From Myxococcales bacterium (GTDB lineage Bacteria; Myxococcota; Myxococcia; Myxococcales; Myxococcaceae): a DNA stretch of 64,000 nucleotides. The position numbers were made by a program, and so were the translations under genes. Under the pieces are notes generated by a model. That model did no database searches and was not told where the DNA came from. It saw only the letters and a program-made list of their open reading frames with translations. The stretch spans positions 1 through 64,000 of the forward strand of contig JADLDB010000086.1 of assembly GCA_020846875.1 (NCBI GenBank). Direction: 5' to 3'. Each line of letters starts with the position of its first letter. The first letter of the stretch is position 1. Positions 24,173-35,333 of this stretch are shown piece after piece.

Positions 24173-26131
24173 ATGCGACGACTGCTCTGGGCTTCCGTGC
24201 TGGCCGTGACGCTCGCCGCGTGCGGAACGAAGCCGCCCGATCCTCCCGGCCCGGTGATCCCCGCGTACCGGGGCCTGCTGGCGACGCCCCCGCAGCTCAC
24301 CTGGACGTGCGTCATCCCCGGCTGCGACACCACGCTCAAGGTGAAGGTCGCGTCCACCGTCAACCGCCGGGTCGCCATCAAGCGCATCGTCCTGTCCGAG
24401 GAGAACGCGGAGTACACCGTCACCCCGAGCGAGGCGGCACCCTTCATCCTGGGCGCGGCGAGCGACTTCTCCGTCGACGTGCGCTTCGCGCCAAAGTCGG
24501 CGCCGACGTCCCAGCGCCTCAACCTGCTGGTGACGTACACCGACGCCAGCGCCGAGGAGAGCCCGGATCGCATCGAGCCCGGCGAGCTCTCTATTCCCCT
24601 GGTCCGCCGGCTGGTGGGCGAGCCCTTGATGGAGGTGTCGCCGCCCACGCTGAGCTTCGGCGTGGTGCCGCTCAACGCCCGCAAGTCGATGCCGGTGAAG
24701 GTGACCAACGGGGGCTTCGGGAACATCGCGCTGGCGGTGGACCGCGCCGACGCCGGCACGGACGCGTTGATCGTCAACCTGCCGGTGAACGCCGCCCTCG
24801 TGCCCGACGCCGGGGTGGACGTGCCGATCAGCTTCGCCCCCACCTCCGAGGTGTACGTGAAGCACGCGGTGCAGTTGGGCTCGTCCACGCCGGGCGTCGA
24901 GCCGGTGTACGTGCAGGTGGAGGCCACCAGCTACTCCACCCCCCGGCTGCTGGTGGAGCCCGAGGAGCGGGCGATCGACTTCGGGGAAGTGCCGCGCACC
25001 ATGAGCAAGCAGGTCAGCGTGCGGCTGGCCAACGTGGGCGGACAGACGCTCAACCTGACGAACGTCTCGGTGCGCGACCTGTCCGGCAACCTGAAGGTCA
25101 CCCTGCCCGGCGGCATGTCCACCGCCACCCTGCTGCCCCTGCAGCGGCTCACCGTGGACCTGGAGCTCGACGGCACCAACCCCGGCATCGTCGACGGGGC
25201 GCTGGTGATCCAATCGAACGATCCGATGCGTGGGATGCTGGAGGTGCCGATCATCGGCACCGTCACCGAGCCGCGGCTGCAGGCCTCGCCGACGTCGATC
25301 TCCTGGGGCGTGGTGCCCATGGGCTGGGCGGTGGCCAAGCCGATCGAGCTGCGCAACGTGGGCTACGGCACCCTGACCATCAAGCGGATCAGCTTCGTGG
25401 GCGGGACCAGCACCCTGTACTCCTTCAAGAACCTGCCGGCGCTGCCCGCCACGCTGCCGCGCGAGGGGCGCCTGGCCTTCGAGGTGGAGTTCCGCGCCGA
25501 GACGGCCGCCAGCTTCATGGGCTCGCTGTCGATCGAGACGGACGACGCGGTGGAGCCCTTCCAGGAGGTCACCTTGAGCGCCACCGGCGGGACGTGCGCG
25601 GCGGGGTGCCCCATCTCCCACGGGACTCCGAGCTGCTCGACGGGGACGTGCTCGATCGGCGCCTGTGACACGGGCTGGTACGACACCGACGTCTCTCCCG
25701 CCACCGGCTGCGAGTGCCAGGAGATCGGCAGCGATCCAGGCGAGTTCTGTAGCTCGGCCCTCAACAAGGGCACGCTGTCCGACTCGTCGTCCTCGTCCAC
25801 CAGCCACACGGGCATCATCCACTCCGAGAACGACATCGACTTCATCCGCTTCTATGGGCAGGACAACTCGCAGTTCCTCTCGGACGACTACGACGTGCGG
25901 ATCAACATGAGCAGCGGCGATCCCAACATCATGATGTGCGTGTACCGGTACGACACCGGGAACAACGTCAACGAGTGCTACCTGAACAACGAGACCTGCA
26001 ACATCCGCAGCTACCGGAATGACGGCGACCTGGGCGCGGAAGACGGCGCGGTCTACTACATCAAGATCTTCCGCCGGCCGAACACCGCGCCGACCTGCAC
26101 CTCGTACACCGTGTACATGCAGAACGGCTGA
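24173..26131 (+). CDS. Choice-of-anchor-D lipoprotein with Cys-rich insert
   Basis: A 652-residue protein; an ATG at 24161 directly abuts the preceding stop, but the ATG at 24173 has a GAGG at 24163-24166 and a clean signal (MRRLLWASVLAVTLAAC). Residues ~25-475 contain about four anchor-D-like domains (TLSFGVVPLN, AIDFGEVPRT, SISWGVVPMG). Then a Cys-rich stretch (CAAGCPISHG, CSTGTCSIGACDTGWYD, CECQ) as seen in other myxobacterial surface proteins, followed by a C-terminal beta domain that begins with a Ser-rich linker and resembles a bacterial pre-peptidase C-terminal type fold. Probably surface-exposed and co-transcribed with its neighbour. Confidence 0.8.
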   Translation: MRRLLWASVLAVTLAACGTKPPDPPGPVIPAYRGLLATPPQLTWTCVIPGCDTTLKVKVASTVNRRVAIKRIVLSEENAEYTVTPSEAAPFILGAASDFSVDVRFAPKSAPTSQRLNLLVTYTDASAEESPDRIEPGELSIPLVRRLVGEPLMEVSPPTLSFGVVPLNARKSMPVKVTNGGFGNIALAVDRADAGTDALIVNLPVNAALVPDAGVDVPISFAPTSEVYVKHAVQLGSSTPGVEPVYVQVEATSYSTPRLLVEPEERAIDFGEVPRTMSKQVSVRLANVGGQTLNLTNVSVRDLSGNLKVTLPGGMSTATLLPLQRLTVDLELDGTNPGIVDGALVIQSNDPMRGMLEVPIIGTVTEPRLQASPTSISWGVVPMGWAVAKPIELRNVGYGTLTIKRISFVGGTSTLYSFKNLPALPATLPREGRLAFEVEFRAETAASFMGSLSIETDDAVEPFQEVTLSATGGTCAAGCPISHGTPSCSTGTCSIGACDTGWYDTDVSPATGCECQEIGSDPGEFCSSALNKGTLSDSSSSSTSHTGIIHSENDIDFIRFYGQDNSQFLSDDYDVRINMSSGDPNIMMCVYRYDTGNNVNECYLNNETCNIRSYRNDGDLGAEDGAVYYIKIFRRPNTAPTCTSYTVYMQNG

Positions 26132-26150
26132 CGTCAGCGGCTCGAGGTCA

Positions 26151-26240
26151 TCACCAGCGCTGCCGGACCAGCTCGGCGGCCAGCGTGCCGACCGCGCCGA
26201 GATCGGCCTTCGTCATGGGGCGGGTGGCGGGGGAACTCAT
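26151..26240 (-). pseudogene. N-terminal remnant of a GNAT acetyltransferase
   Basis: A 29-codon frame MSSPATRPMTKADLGAVGTL, continuing to a stop after AAELVRQRW, matches the start of GNAT N-acetyltransferases (R-P-M-T-x-x-D-L-x-A-V-x-x-L-A-x-x-L-V-R). The rest of the domain, about 110 residues, is absent. It lies alone in the 164 bases between the lipoprotein and methyltransferase genes. A functional micro-peptide is possible but less likely. Confidence 0.5.
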
Positions 26241-26295
26241 GGCGCCGCGGTAACCCAAATTCCACAAGCGGGGCGTGGTAGGAGCAGCCCAAGAG

Positions 26296-27036
26296 ATGGC
26301 GGCCCCGCACTGCATCGCCGGCGACGCGACGAAGCCCGAGACGTGGACGGGTGCGCTCGGGGGACGGAAGGTGGACGCGTTGGTGACCGATCCTCCGTAC
26401 TGTCTGTTGACCCGGCGGAGGAAGCGCGGCGACCTGCGCGATCCGAAGGACCGGAAGATCGATCGCGGCCCGGTCCGGCGCTTCGAGTCGGTGCGTGACT
26501 ACCGGCTCTTCACCCGCGCGTGGCTGGAAGTGGCGGTGACGCACCTGGCTGCGGATGCGCCGCTGGTGCTGTGGACCAACCTGCTGGGGCGCGAGCCGAT
26601 CAGCCTGGTGGCGAAGGAGCTGGGCTGGGGACACCTGCGCGGCGAGTTCGTCTGGGGAAAGAGGACGCGCGAGGGGAACAGCGGGGAGGAGCTGCTCCGC
26701 GTGGTGGAGACGGCGCTGATCTTCACGAAGACACCCGGTCCGGCGCCCTCCCCGGCCGATCCGGCGGTGCCCTGGGCGGCGGTGGCGGGCTACGACGACG
26801 ACGGCGAAGGGAAGCGCTGGGGCGATCACCCCAACCACAAGCCCTTTGGGGTGCTGGAGCCGCTGGTGCGCACGTGGACGAAGCCGGGACAGCTGGTGCT
26901 GGACTGCTTCGCGGGCTCGGGCTCCATCCCCGCGGCCGCCCTCCGCCTCTCGCGTGAGGCCGCCTGCATGGAGCTCGAGCCCGACTGGGCGGCCCGCGTG
27001 ACGCAACGCCTCTCGAGGGTGAGGAGCGAGGGGTGA
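26296..27036 (+). CDS. Orphan DNA methyltransferase (N4/N6, beta-class order)
   Basis: A 246-residue protein with the catalytic motif DPPY at 32-35 and the AdoMet motif FAGSGS at 205-210, so catalytic region precedes AdoMet region. HPNHKPFGVLEPLVR near 178-192 fits the known element before motif I. No restriction endonuclease or specificity subunit is nearby, so it is an orphan, possibly phage-derived or regulatory. Start at the ATG 26296 (AGGAG about 11 bases upstream); a GTG at 26275 would add 7 residues. Overlaps the HAD gene by four bases. Confidence 0.85.
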   Translation: MAAPHCIAGDATKPETWTGALGGRKVDALVTDPPYCLLTRRRKRGDLRDPKDRKIDRGPVRRFESVRDYRLFTRAWLEVAVTHLAADAPLVLWTNLLGREPISLVAKELGWGHLRGEFVWGKRTREGNSGEELLRVVETALIFTKTPGPAPSPADPAVPWAAVAGYDDDGEGKRWGDHPNHKPFGVLEPLVRTWTKPGQLVLDCFAGSGSIPAAALRLSREAACMELEPDWAARVTQRLSRVRSEG

Positions 27037-27728
27037 CCGTGCGGCCGACCGTCCTCCTCTTCGACATCGACGGGACGCTGGTGACGACGGGCGGCGCGGG
27101 CCGGCGCGCGCTCGAGCAGGCCTTCGAGCGCTTCTACGGCCGCGCGGATGCGTGCTCGCACTTCCCCTTCGACGGCATGACGGATCGCGCCATCGCCCGG
27201 CAGGGCCTCACGGCGATCGGGGTTGATCCCACCGAGGCCGTCATCGACCACCTGCTCGCCCGCTACCTCGCCGTGCTCCAGGAAGAGGTCGCGCGCGTGG
27301 AGGCGGCGCGCTACCGCGTGCACCCCGGCATGGAGGAGGCGGTGCTGGCGGGCCTGTCTGCCGGAATGGCCGTCGGGCTGGGGACGGGGAACATCCGCGA
27401 GGGGGCGCGGGTGAAGCTGGAGCGGGTCGGCCTCTACCGGCACTTCGCCTTCGGCGGCTTCGGGGACGATCACGAGTCCCGGCCGGAGCTGATCCGCAGA
27501 GGCGCGCAGCGCGGCGCCGAGCGGCTGGGCGTCACGCTGGCCGAGGCGCGGGTGGTGGTGATCGGCGACACCCCGAAGGACGTGGCGGCGGCGCAGGCGG
27601 TGGGGGCGCAGAGCCTCGGCGTAGCCACCGGCAACTGGTCGGTGCGGCAACTGCTCGACGCCGGGGCCACCTGGGCCTTCCCCAACCTCTCCGCGCAGGG
27701 GGCCCTCGACACGGTGCTGGACGGCTGA
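27033..27728 (+). CDS. HAD-superfamily phosphatase (phosphoglycolate-phosphatase-like)
   Basis: A 231-residue protein with motif I DIDGT (11-15), a cap helix domain, motif II GTGN, and motif IV GDTPKDVAAA near 175-185, as in class I HAD phosphatases acting on small phosphate esters. The length and cap fit the phosphoglycolate phosphatase/beta-phosphoglucomutase branch. The GTG start overlaps the stop of the methyltransferase gene, so translation is coupled. The substrate cannot be told from sequence. Confidence 0.85.
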   Translation: MTVRPTVLLFDIDGTLVTTGGAGRRALEQAFERFYGRADACSHFPFDGMTDRAIARQGLTAIGVDPTEAVIDHLLARYLAVLQEEVARVEAARYRVHPGMEEAVLAGLSAGMAVGLGTGNIREGARVKLERVGLYRHFAFGGFGDDHESRPELIRRGAQRGAERLGVTLAEARVVVIGDTPKDVAAAQAVGAQSLGVATGNWSVRQLLDAGATWAFPNLSAQGALDTVLDG

Positions 27729-27730
27729 CT

Positions 27731-28261
27731 TCAGTCCCGGCGAACCGGCGGCAGGGCCAGCGCGAAGGCCTCGAGGAAGACCTCGGGCAGGAAGTCCAGA
27801 TCGCCCTCGGCCCGCCGCTGGTAGCCGCGCTTGAGGTAGAGGCCGCGCACGCCCGCCGCGCCCCGCCGGACGTGCAGGCACACCGCCGGCGCGCCCAGCT
27901 CGCGTGCCCACGCCTCCGCGGCGTCGAGCAGCAGGGATGACACGCCCGCGCCCCGGTGCTTCGCGTGGACGGCCAGGTGACGTAGGTCCACCGCTCCGGA
28001 GATCCACGCTTCGCTGCCCGGCGCCCCCGGCGGCCACATCGCCACCGTGCCGACGACCTCTCCGCGGCGCTCCACCACCCACACCCGGGCCACGGCGCGC
28101 TTCCCGGCGGTGGCGCGCAACTCGTCCTTGCGCTCCTCGCTCACCACCACCTCGGGCATCTTCCGCGCGTACTGCTCGAGGAAGCTCTGCACCAACAGCT
28201 CGCCCACCGCGGCGTCGTCCCGCGGCTCGGCCCGGCGCAAGGTGTAGCCGTCCACGGCCAT
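27731..28261 (-). CDS. GNAT family N-acetyltransferase
   Basis: A 176-residue protein with an intact GNAT fold: N-terminal YTLRRAEPRDDAAVGELL, motif A (DLRHLAVHAKHRGAGVSSLLLDAAEAWA) with the acetyl-CoA loop R-G-x-G-V, and the closing YLKRGYQ. The ATG at 28261 is chosen because it gives the family's standard start. It is convergent with the HAD gene, two bases apart. The acceptor is unknown. Confidence 0.85.
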   Translation of the reverse strand: MAVDGYTLRRAEPRDDAAVGELLVQSFLEQYARKMPEVVVSEERKDELRATAGKRAVARVWVVERRGEVVGTVAMWPPGAPGSEAWISGAVDLRHLAVHAKHRGAGVSSLLLDAAEAWARELGAPAVCLHVRRGAAGVRGLYLKRGYQRRAEGDLDFLPEVFLEAFALALPPVRRD

Positions 28262-28322
28262 CGACAGGCGAATTAGCACCGGCCGCGGCGCGCCTGTGGG
28301 CAAAAGCGTGGCGGCTGAGCCG

Positions 28323-28739
28323 TCAGGCGCCGAAGACCCTCCGGTGCAAGGGGTGCAGCGCCTTCTCCTCGTCGCGCAGTCGCCGGGAGAGGAGCTGCAG
28401 CGTCGAGCGCCACTCCGTCTGGAAGGCCGTGAGCTGCTCCGGCCGGAGCGCCGCCCACTTCTCGAAGAAGCCCAGCACACCCTCGGCGATCCGCCCCAGG
28501 TTCGCGTGGAAGAGCGTGACGGTCTGGTGCAGCTGGGCCTGGCCCAAGGTCCGCTCGAGGAGCGCGGGGTAGAACTGCGACTGCTCCAGCTCGAAGTGCG
28601 CGATCAGCATCGCCTCGAGGCGGCCCAGCGCCGCCTTCAGCTCGTCGGTGCGGCCGCCGCTCAGGGCACCTTCCAGCGTGCCCACTTCCCTCTCCAGCGC
28701 CCGGTGCTGCGCTTCGAGGATCTCCACGACGCTCTTCAT
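28323..28739 (-). CDS. Hemerythrin-like (HHE) domain protein
   Basis: A 138-residue all-helical protein. Histidines at H11 (AQHRALE), H48 (LIAHFELEQSQFYP), H77 and H128, together with Glu residues (ELEQSQFYP, DEEKALHPLH), match the spacing of a four-helix hemerythrin-like iron site. Not all ligands can be verified by eye. It may bind a di-iron centre and sense oxygen or nitric oxide. It starts 43 bases from a divergent gene. Confidence 0.7.
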   Translation of the reverse strand: MKSVVEILEAQHRALEREVGTLEGALSGGRTDELKAALGRLEAMLIAHFELEQSQFYPALLERTLGQAQLHQTVTLFHANLGRIAEGVLGFFEKWAALRPEQLTAFQTEWRSTLQLLSRRLRDEEKALHPLHRRVFGA

Positions 28740-28782
28740 TGTGGCCGAAGCGTACCGATTCGCGTGCTATGTGCCACGGTCA

Positions 28783-29655
28783 ATGCACAGCCCCCTCGAT
28801 GCGTTCGACGCCCTCGCCTTCTCCGACGTGCTGCTCGCGCGCCTCAAGGCGGCGAAGGCCGAGCTGTCCCGCAAGCAGGGCCTCAAGGAGGAGAAGGCCT
28901 GGCTGAACACCGCCGTGGAGCGCCTCTGCAGCGCGCGCGAGGGGCTGGGCGATCTGCTCACCCGCGCCCTGAAGCTCGACGAGCTGGCCCCCATGCGAGA
29001 GGACTTCGCCCGCACCCTCCAGCAGGCCGCCGTCGATGCGGTGGAGCGCCTCCAGGCCGGCATCACCTTCCACGGCGGGAGCCGCGCCCCGGTCCTCGAG
29101 ACGCTGTACGGCAAGCTGAAGCTGCCCACGCTGCGCCGCGCGAACCGTGAGGAGTTCGAGCGCTTCTGCGCCGACTTCGAGAAGCGCCTCAGCGGCACCT
29201 ACGTCAAGCGCATGCTGGCCGACGAGGCCATGGCGCCCGTCGCCGCCGCCGTCGCGGAGCTGCGCGCGGCCTTTGCCACCTGGCGCGGCGCCTTCTCCCC
29301 CGAGCCCATTGCCCTGGCCCAGGCGAAGGCCCTGCGCGAGGAGCTGGACGCCGCCGCCCGCAAGCTGGAGCTGCCCCTGCGCCAGGCGCGCCTCCTCGCC
29401 GAGGCTGCCTGCGCACCGGTGAAGGACTTGTTCGAGACCTCTGGCCTGGCGGCGAAGCCGAAGAAGCGCGCGGTGAAGCCCGCCCTCACCGAGGTGGCCC
29501 AGCCCACGCCCGCCGAGGACGACGCGACCGAGGCCCAGGCCGCCGCCGAGGAGCTGGAGCGCGAGGAGCCGCCTGCGGAGCCCGGAAGAGGGGCCTCCAC
29601 CAGGAAGCCTCGCGGGCGCAGGACCGAGAAGGCCCAGCCAGCCTCCGTCGAGTGA
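28783..29655 (+). CDS. Ala/Glu-rich helical protein, unknown function
   Basis: A 290-residue protein, mostly alpha-helical in composition, without signal or membrane segment. Its C-terminal ~60 residues are disordered, rich in Ala/Glu then Arg/Lys/Pro (KPRGRRTEKAQPA), which could contact nucleic acid. I do not recognise a family. The ATG at 28783 is used because the residues before it in the same frame look non-coding. Its downstream neighbour is HrpB, 61 bases away. Confidence 0.6.
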   Translation: MHSPLDAFDALAFSDVLLARLKAAKAELSRKQGLKEEKAWLNTAVERLCSAREGLGDLLTRALKLDELAPMREDFARTLQQAAVDAVERLQAGITFHGGSRAPVLETLYGKLKLPTLRRANREEFERFCADFEKRLSGTYVKRMLADEAMAPVAAAVAELRAAFATWRGAFSPEPIALAQAKALREELDAAARKLELPLRQARLLAEAACAPVKDLFETSGLAAKPKKRAVKPALTEVAQPTPAEDDATEAQAAAEELEREEPPAEPGRGASTRKPRGRRTEKAQPASVE

Positions 29656-29716
29656 GCCGCAGCTCTGCCCCTCACCCTGGCCCACTGTCCCGCCGTGAGA
29701 GAGAAGAGATGGTGCC

Positions 29717-32244
<2,528 letters not shown>

Positions 32245-32245
<1 letters not shown>

Positions 32246-33183
32246 TGCCGGGCCTGGAGCGCGTCGCCTTCCTCCTCTCGTGCATCGCCTTCGTCATCGC
32301 GGTGGCGATCGCCGGAGTGCTCGCTCCGCCCCTGCGGCGAAGGGGCCTGGAGGGAGCCGCGCGGTGGATCCAGCGGGCCTCCCGGGCGGCGATCGCGCTC
32401 CTGGCCGCGGGAGTCCTGTGCCTGCTGTACGCGCTCTTCATCGAGGCCGACTGGCTGGAGGTCACGCCCCTGCGGGTGGAGTCGGCGAAGCTGCCCGTGG
32501 GGACGCGCCTGACGATCGCGCTGGTGAGCGATCTCCACGTCGAGCGCGACACGCGGGCGCTCATCGCGCTGCGGGACGAGCTGACCAGCCACCCGGTGGA
32601 CCTGGTCGTCTTCACCGGCGACGCCATCAACCGGAAGGACGCGGTGACGCTCTTCCGGGCGACGATGGTGGCTCTGGGGGGACGGCTGGGGCGAGCCGCG
32701 GTGAAGGGCAACCACGACGTGGTCCGCTGGCGGGACGTGGAGCTCTTCAGCGGCGTGGCCACCGAGCTGCTCAGCGATCGCCCGCTGGTCCTCGACAATC
32801 ACCTCGCGCTGTGCGGCGCGCCGTACGGCTCCGCGGAATTGGTGGAGAGCTGCCTCTCTGCCGCGCCGAAGGGTGCCTTCACCCTGTTCGCCTACCACTC
32901 GCCGGATCTGATCGAGGACCTCCAGCACCGGCCCGATCTCTACCTGGCCGGGCACACCCACGGGGGCCAGGTGCGCCTGCCCTTCTACGGGGCGCTCCTC
33001 ACCTTCTCGCGGCACGACAAGAAGTACGAGGCGGGCCGCTACGAGGTGGACGGCACCACCCTGGTGGTGAGCCGCGGCGTGGGCTTCGAGCCGGGCTTTC
33101 CGCAGGTGCGCTTCCTGTGCCGCCCGCAGGTGGTGCGCGTAGAGCTCGTGGGGACGGGCCCGCCTGAGGAGCTCAGTAAGTGA
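32245..33183 (+). CDS. Membrane-anchored metallophosphoesterase
   Basis: A 312-residue protein with two N-terminal helices (about 8-28 and 46-66), then a calcineurin-like domain: SDLHVERD, TGDAINRKD, KGNHD, AYHSPD and GHTHGGQVRLP. This is the YkuE-like class (membrane-tethered, domain facing out) that acts on phospholipid-like or UDP-lipid esters in other bacteria. The ATG overlaps the HrpB stop by one base. It converges on the PilZ-AMIN gene with an 11-base overlap. Confidence 0.85.
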
Positions 33184-34162
33184 CGAGCGCGGAGTCGCCG
33201 TGCTGCGCCACCTGGCCCGGAGCACGCTTGAGCGAGAAGATCAACCTCGTCCCCGCGCCGTTGCGCGACACGGAGATCCGCTCAAGCTCGGGATCGGCCA
33301 GCGCCACCGCGTGACGGCCAGTGGGCGACGTGCCCGCGACGTCGATCACCAGCCGCGGGGGACTCTGGATGGCCGTGACCGCGGTAACCCGGCCACCGGC
33401 GACGGGATCGATGGCCACCCGCAGCGCGCCGCCTACCCGAGACACGTTGACCAGCCGCGCCGCCCCCGACGGCAGAGGCGTGCTGGAGAAGCGTCCGGGC
33501 AGCGCCGTGGCCGGCGCCGTCCTCGCCAGGGTGGGCGCCTCCTGCTTCGGCCCCTGGGGCAGCCGCACGCGCGCCCGCTTCCTGGGTGGCTGGAGCTTCA
33601 CCGCCGGCGTCACGGACACCGCCGGGCCTGCCGAGAAGGCCGGGCCAGCGGTCTCCACCGTCTCGGCCCCTGCGCAGGCCAGGGAGGGATCCAGGGACAT
33701 CACCGGGCCCGGCTCCGGGGCGTTCACCGCCAGGAGGAACGTGGCGAGCGCCGCCGCCGTCGCTAGCCGTGACGCCCACCGCCACCGTCGCGCCGGCGGC
33801 GTGAAGGGCTTGAGCGGCGCGCCGCTCTCCACGTTCGCGGCCAGGTACTCGATCAACGCCTGGGCCCGTGGGTGGAGGAAGCGGGTGAAGCGCACGCCGA
33901 AGCCGCCGCGCTGGCTGCCACGCCGCCACGCTACCTCGCCTTCGGCGAAGGGCAGCACCTGGCCCCGCACCTCGAAGGCCAGCACCACCACGGTGCCCGC
34001 CTCCGGCGGCTCGTTCATCTGCAGGAACATGCCGTTGGGCGACAGGTCGCCCGAGAGCAGCCGCACCACCCGCTCGCCGGCGATGGTGACGCGGACGGGG
34101 TACTTGAAGGCCGAGCGCGAAGAGCGCTCCTGCAGGACAGGGCTGGGGGCGACGTCGATCAT
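33173..34162 (-). CDS. PilZ-TM-AMIN fusion protein
   Basis: A 329-residue protein with two domains rarely joined. Residues ~15-105 form a PilZ domain (RSAFKYPVRVTI, DLSPNGMFLQM) with its c-di-GMP-type motifs partly kept. One membrane helix follows near 133-150 (ASRLATAAALATFLLAV), then a Pro/Ala/Lys linker, then a C-terminal AMIN-like beta domain (~240-329: SGAARLVNVSRVGG, RLVIDVAGTSP, RISVSRNGAGTRLIF). AMIN domains localise cell-wall amidases and secretins in the periplasm. The order puts PilZ in the cytoplasm and AMIN outside. The ATG at 34162 has GAGGTG at six bases, better than a GTG at 34171. Confidence 0.8.
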   Translation of the reverse strand: MIDVAPSPVLQERSSRSAFKYPVRVTIAGERVVRLLSGDLSPNGMFLQMNEPPEAGTVVVLAFEVRGQVLPFAEGEVAWRRGSQRGGFGVRFTRFLHPRAQALIEYLAANVESGAPLKPFTPPARRWRWASRLATAAALATFLLAVNAPEPGPVMSLDPSLACAGAETVETAGPAFSAGPAVSVTPAVKLQPPRKRARVRLPQGPKQEAPTLARTAPATALPGRFSSTPLPSGAARLVNVSRVGGALRVAIDPVAGGRVTAVTAIQSPPRLVIDVAGTSPTGRHAVALADPELERISVSRNGAGTRLIFSLKRAPGQVAQHGDSALVTY

Positions 34163-34254
34163 CGTGAGCACCTCGGGGAAGGAAGGACCGAAGTGCTACA
34201 AGTCTGTGGCCGCCTGAAGCGGGATCAAGTTTTCGACCGCCGGATGACGGTTGA

Positions 34255-35304
34255 TCAGGGGTTGAAGTGAACCGTCGCCCCGGTGAGCAGCCACGTCACG
34301 TTGCCGCCCGTCGCCATGTTGACCACGCGCAAATGGAGCGTGTCTCCCGGCTGCAGCGGAACCGTCGGCGCCCAGGAGAACGTGAAGCTTGCGAAGTTGC
34401 CCGCGGGGATCACCTGGAGAGGCGCGCTGAGCTGCCAACTGCTCGTCGCGACCTGTTGCCCCAGCCGGTGGTGGCCCACAAGCAAGGTGAGCTGCGAGTT
34501 ACCGCCATTCTGTGAGTACACATTCATGCGGAAGTCGACGGAGCCACCGGCGCCCGCAGGGACTACCAGGCTCGTGACCAGCTCACCTGTTCCCGGCGCC
34601 ACTTCCCACATCTGGAAGATCATGAAGGAGTTGCCCACCGCGACGCGCCTCAACAGCGGAGCCGGCGTCAACCAGCCTTCGACGAAGTCCGACGCATTGA
34701 GGATGGTGCCAGTCGCGCCATTGACGCCCGCGGCCCCCGCAGGCCCCTGCGGCCCTGTCGCACCCATTGGACCCTGCGCACCCGCAGGCCCCTGCGGCCC
34801 CGTCGCCCCCATTGGACCCTGTGCACCCGCAGGCCCTTCTGCTCCCGTCGCACCCATAGGGCCCTGCTCACCCGCGGGCCCCTGCAGCCCTGTCGCGCCC
34901 GGATCCCCCGGAGGACCCTGCGGCCCCGTCAGGCCATCGACGCCGGGCGCACCCGGCACGCCAGGCAGCCCATCTACACCGTTGCAGACGAACACCGATC
35001 CGCCGTCCGCCTCGAGGAGCTGCGCCCCTCCAGCCGCACACGAAGGATGCCCTGCGTCCACGGGCGCCACGCGGACTGAGGCACCGGTCTCACCCGCTGC
35101 ACCGGGAAGCCCCATCGGTCCTTGTTCTCCGGTAGCCCCCTGCTGGCCCGGGTCGCCCTGTGCGCCTGGATCACCCTTCGGCCCTGGGTCGCCCTTCGCG
35201 CCGGGATCACCCTTCGGCCCAGGATCGCCTTTCGGTCCTTCGCTCGCCGGACACGCCGCGAGCATGGCGCACGCGAACACTGACACCAGGATCTGCTGCC
35301 GCAT
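34255..35304 (-). CDS. Collagen-like lipoprotein
   Basis: A 349-residue lipoprotein (signal MRQQILVSVFACAMLAAC). Residues ~25-75 and ~115-205 are Gly-X-Y triplets (GPKGDPG, GPQGPAGAQGPMGAT) broken by a Cys-containing insert (HPSCAAGG...FVCNG) of ~35 residues. The C-terminal ~150 residues are a beta-rich head with no collagen, probably the trimerisation or binding domain. The ATG at 35304 has GGGAGG five bases upstream. It likely forms a surface triple helix. It follows the 1392-residue lipoprotein gene by 29 bases on the same strand. Confidence 0.85.
   Translation of the reverse strand: MRQQILVSVFACAMLAACPASEGPKGDPGPKGDPGAKGDPGPKGDPGAQGDPGQQGATGEQGPMGLPGAAGETGASVRVAPVDAGHPSCAAGGAQLLEADGGSVFVCNGVDGLPGVPGAPGVDGLTGPQGPPGDPGATGLQGPAGEQGPMGATGAEGPAGAQGPMGATGPQGPAGAQGPMGATGPQGPAGAAGVNGATGTILNASDFVEGWLTPAPLLRRVAVGNSFMIFQMWEVAPGTGELVTSLVVPAGAGGSVDFRMNVYSQNGGNSQLTLLVGHHRLGQQVATSSWQLSAPLQVIPAGNFASFTFSWAPTVPLQPGDTLHLRVVNMATGGNVTWLLTGATVHFNP
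34741..34875 (-). repeat. 45-bp tandem repeat, three copies, coding collagen triplets
   Basis: Units begin at 34741, 34786 and 34831. The first two differ at few bases; the third is more diverged. Each codes for fifteen residues (GPQGPAGAQGPMGAT or a variant). Such repeats commonly change copy number by slippage or recombination. Confidence 0.75.
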
Positions 35305-35333
35305 CAAGCCTCCCTCAGTTGACCGACGTGCTC

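Noticed and set aside
20045-25822. A minus-strand open frame of 1925 codons across the ABC-F and lipoprotein genes
   Set aside because: It is the antisense frame of several well-supported plus-strand genes. Its His/Arg/Gly/Ala-rich sequence is typical of GC-rich antisense frames.
29656-29716. REP-like repeat before hrpB (cccctcaccctggcc)
   Set aside because: Only one half of a possible palindrome is visible, so the repeat cannot be supported.
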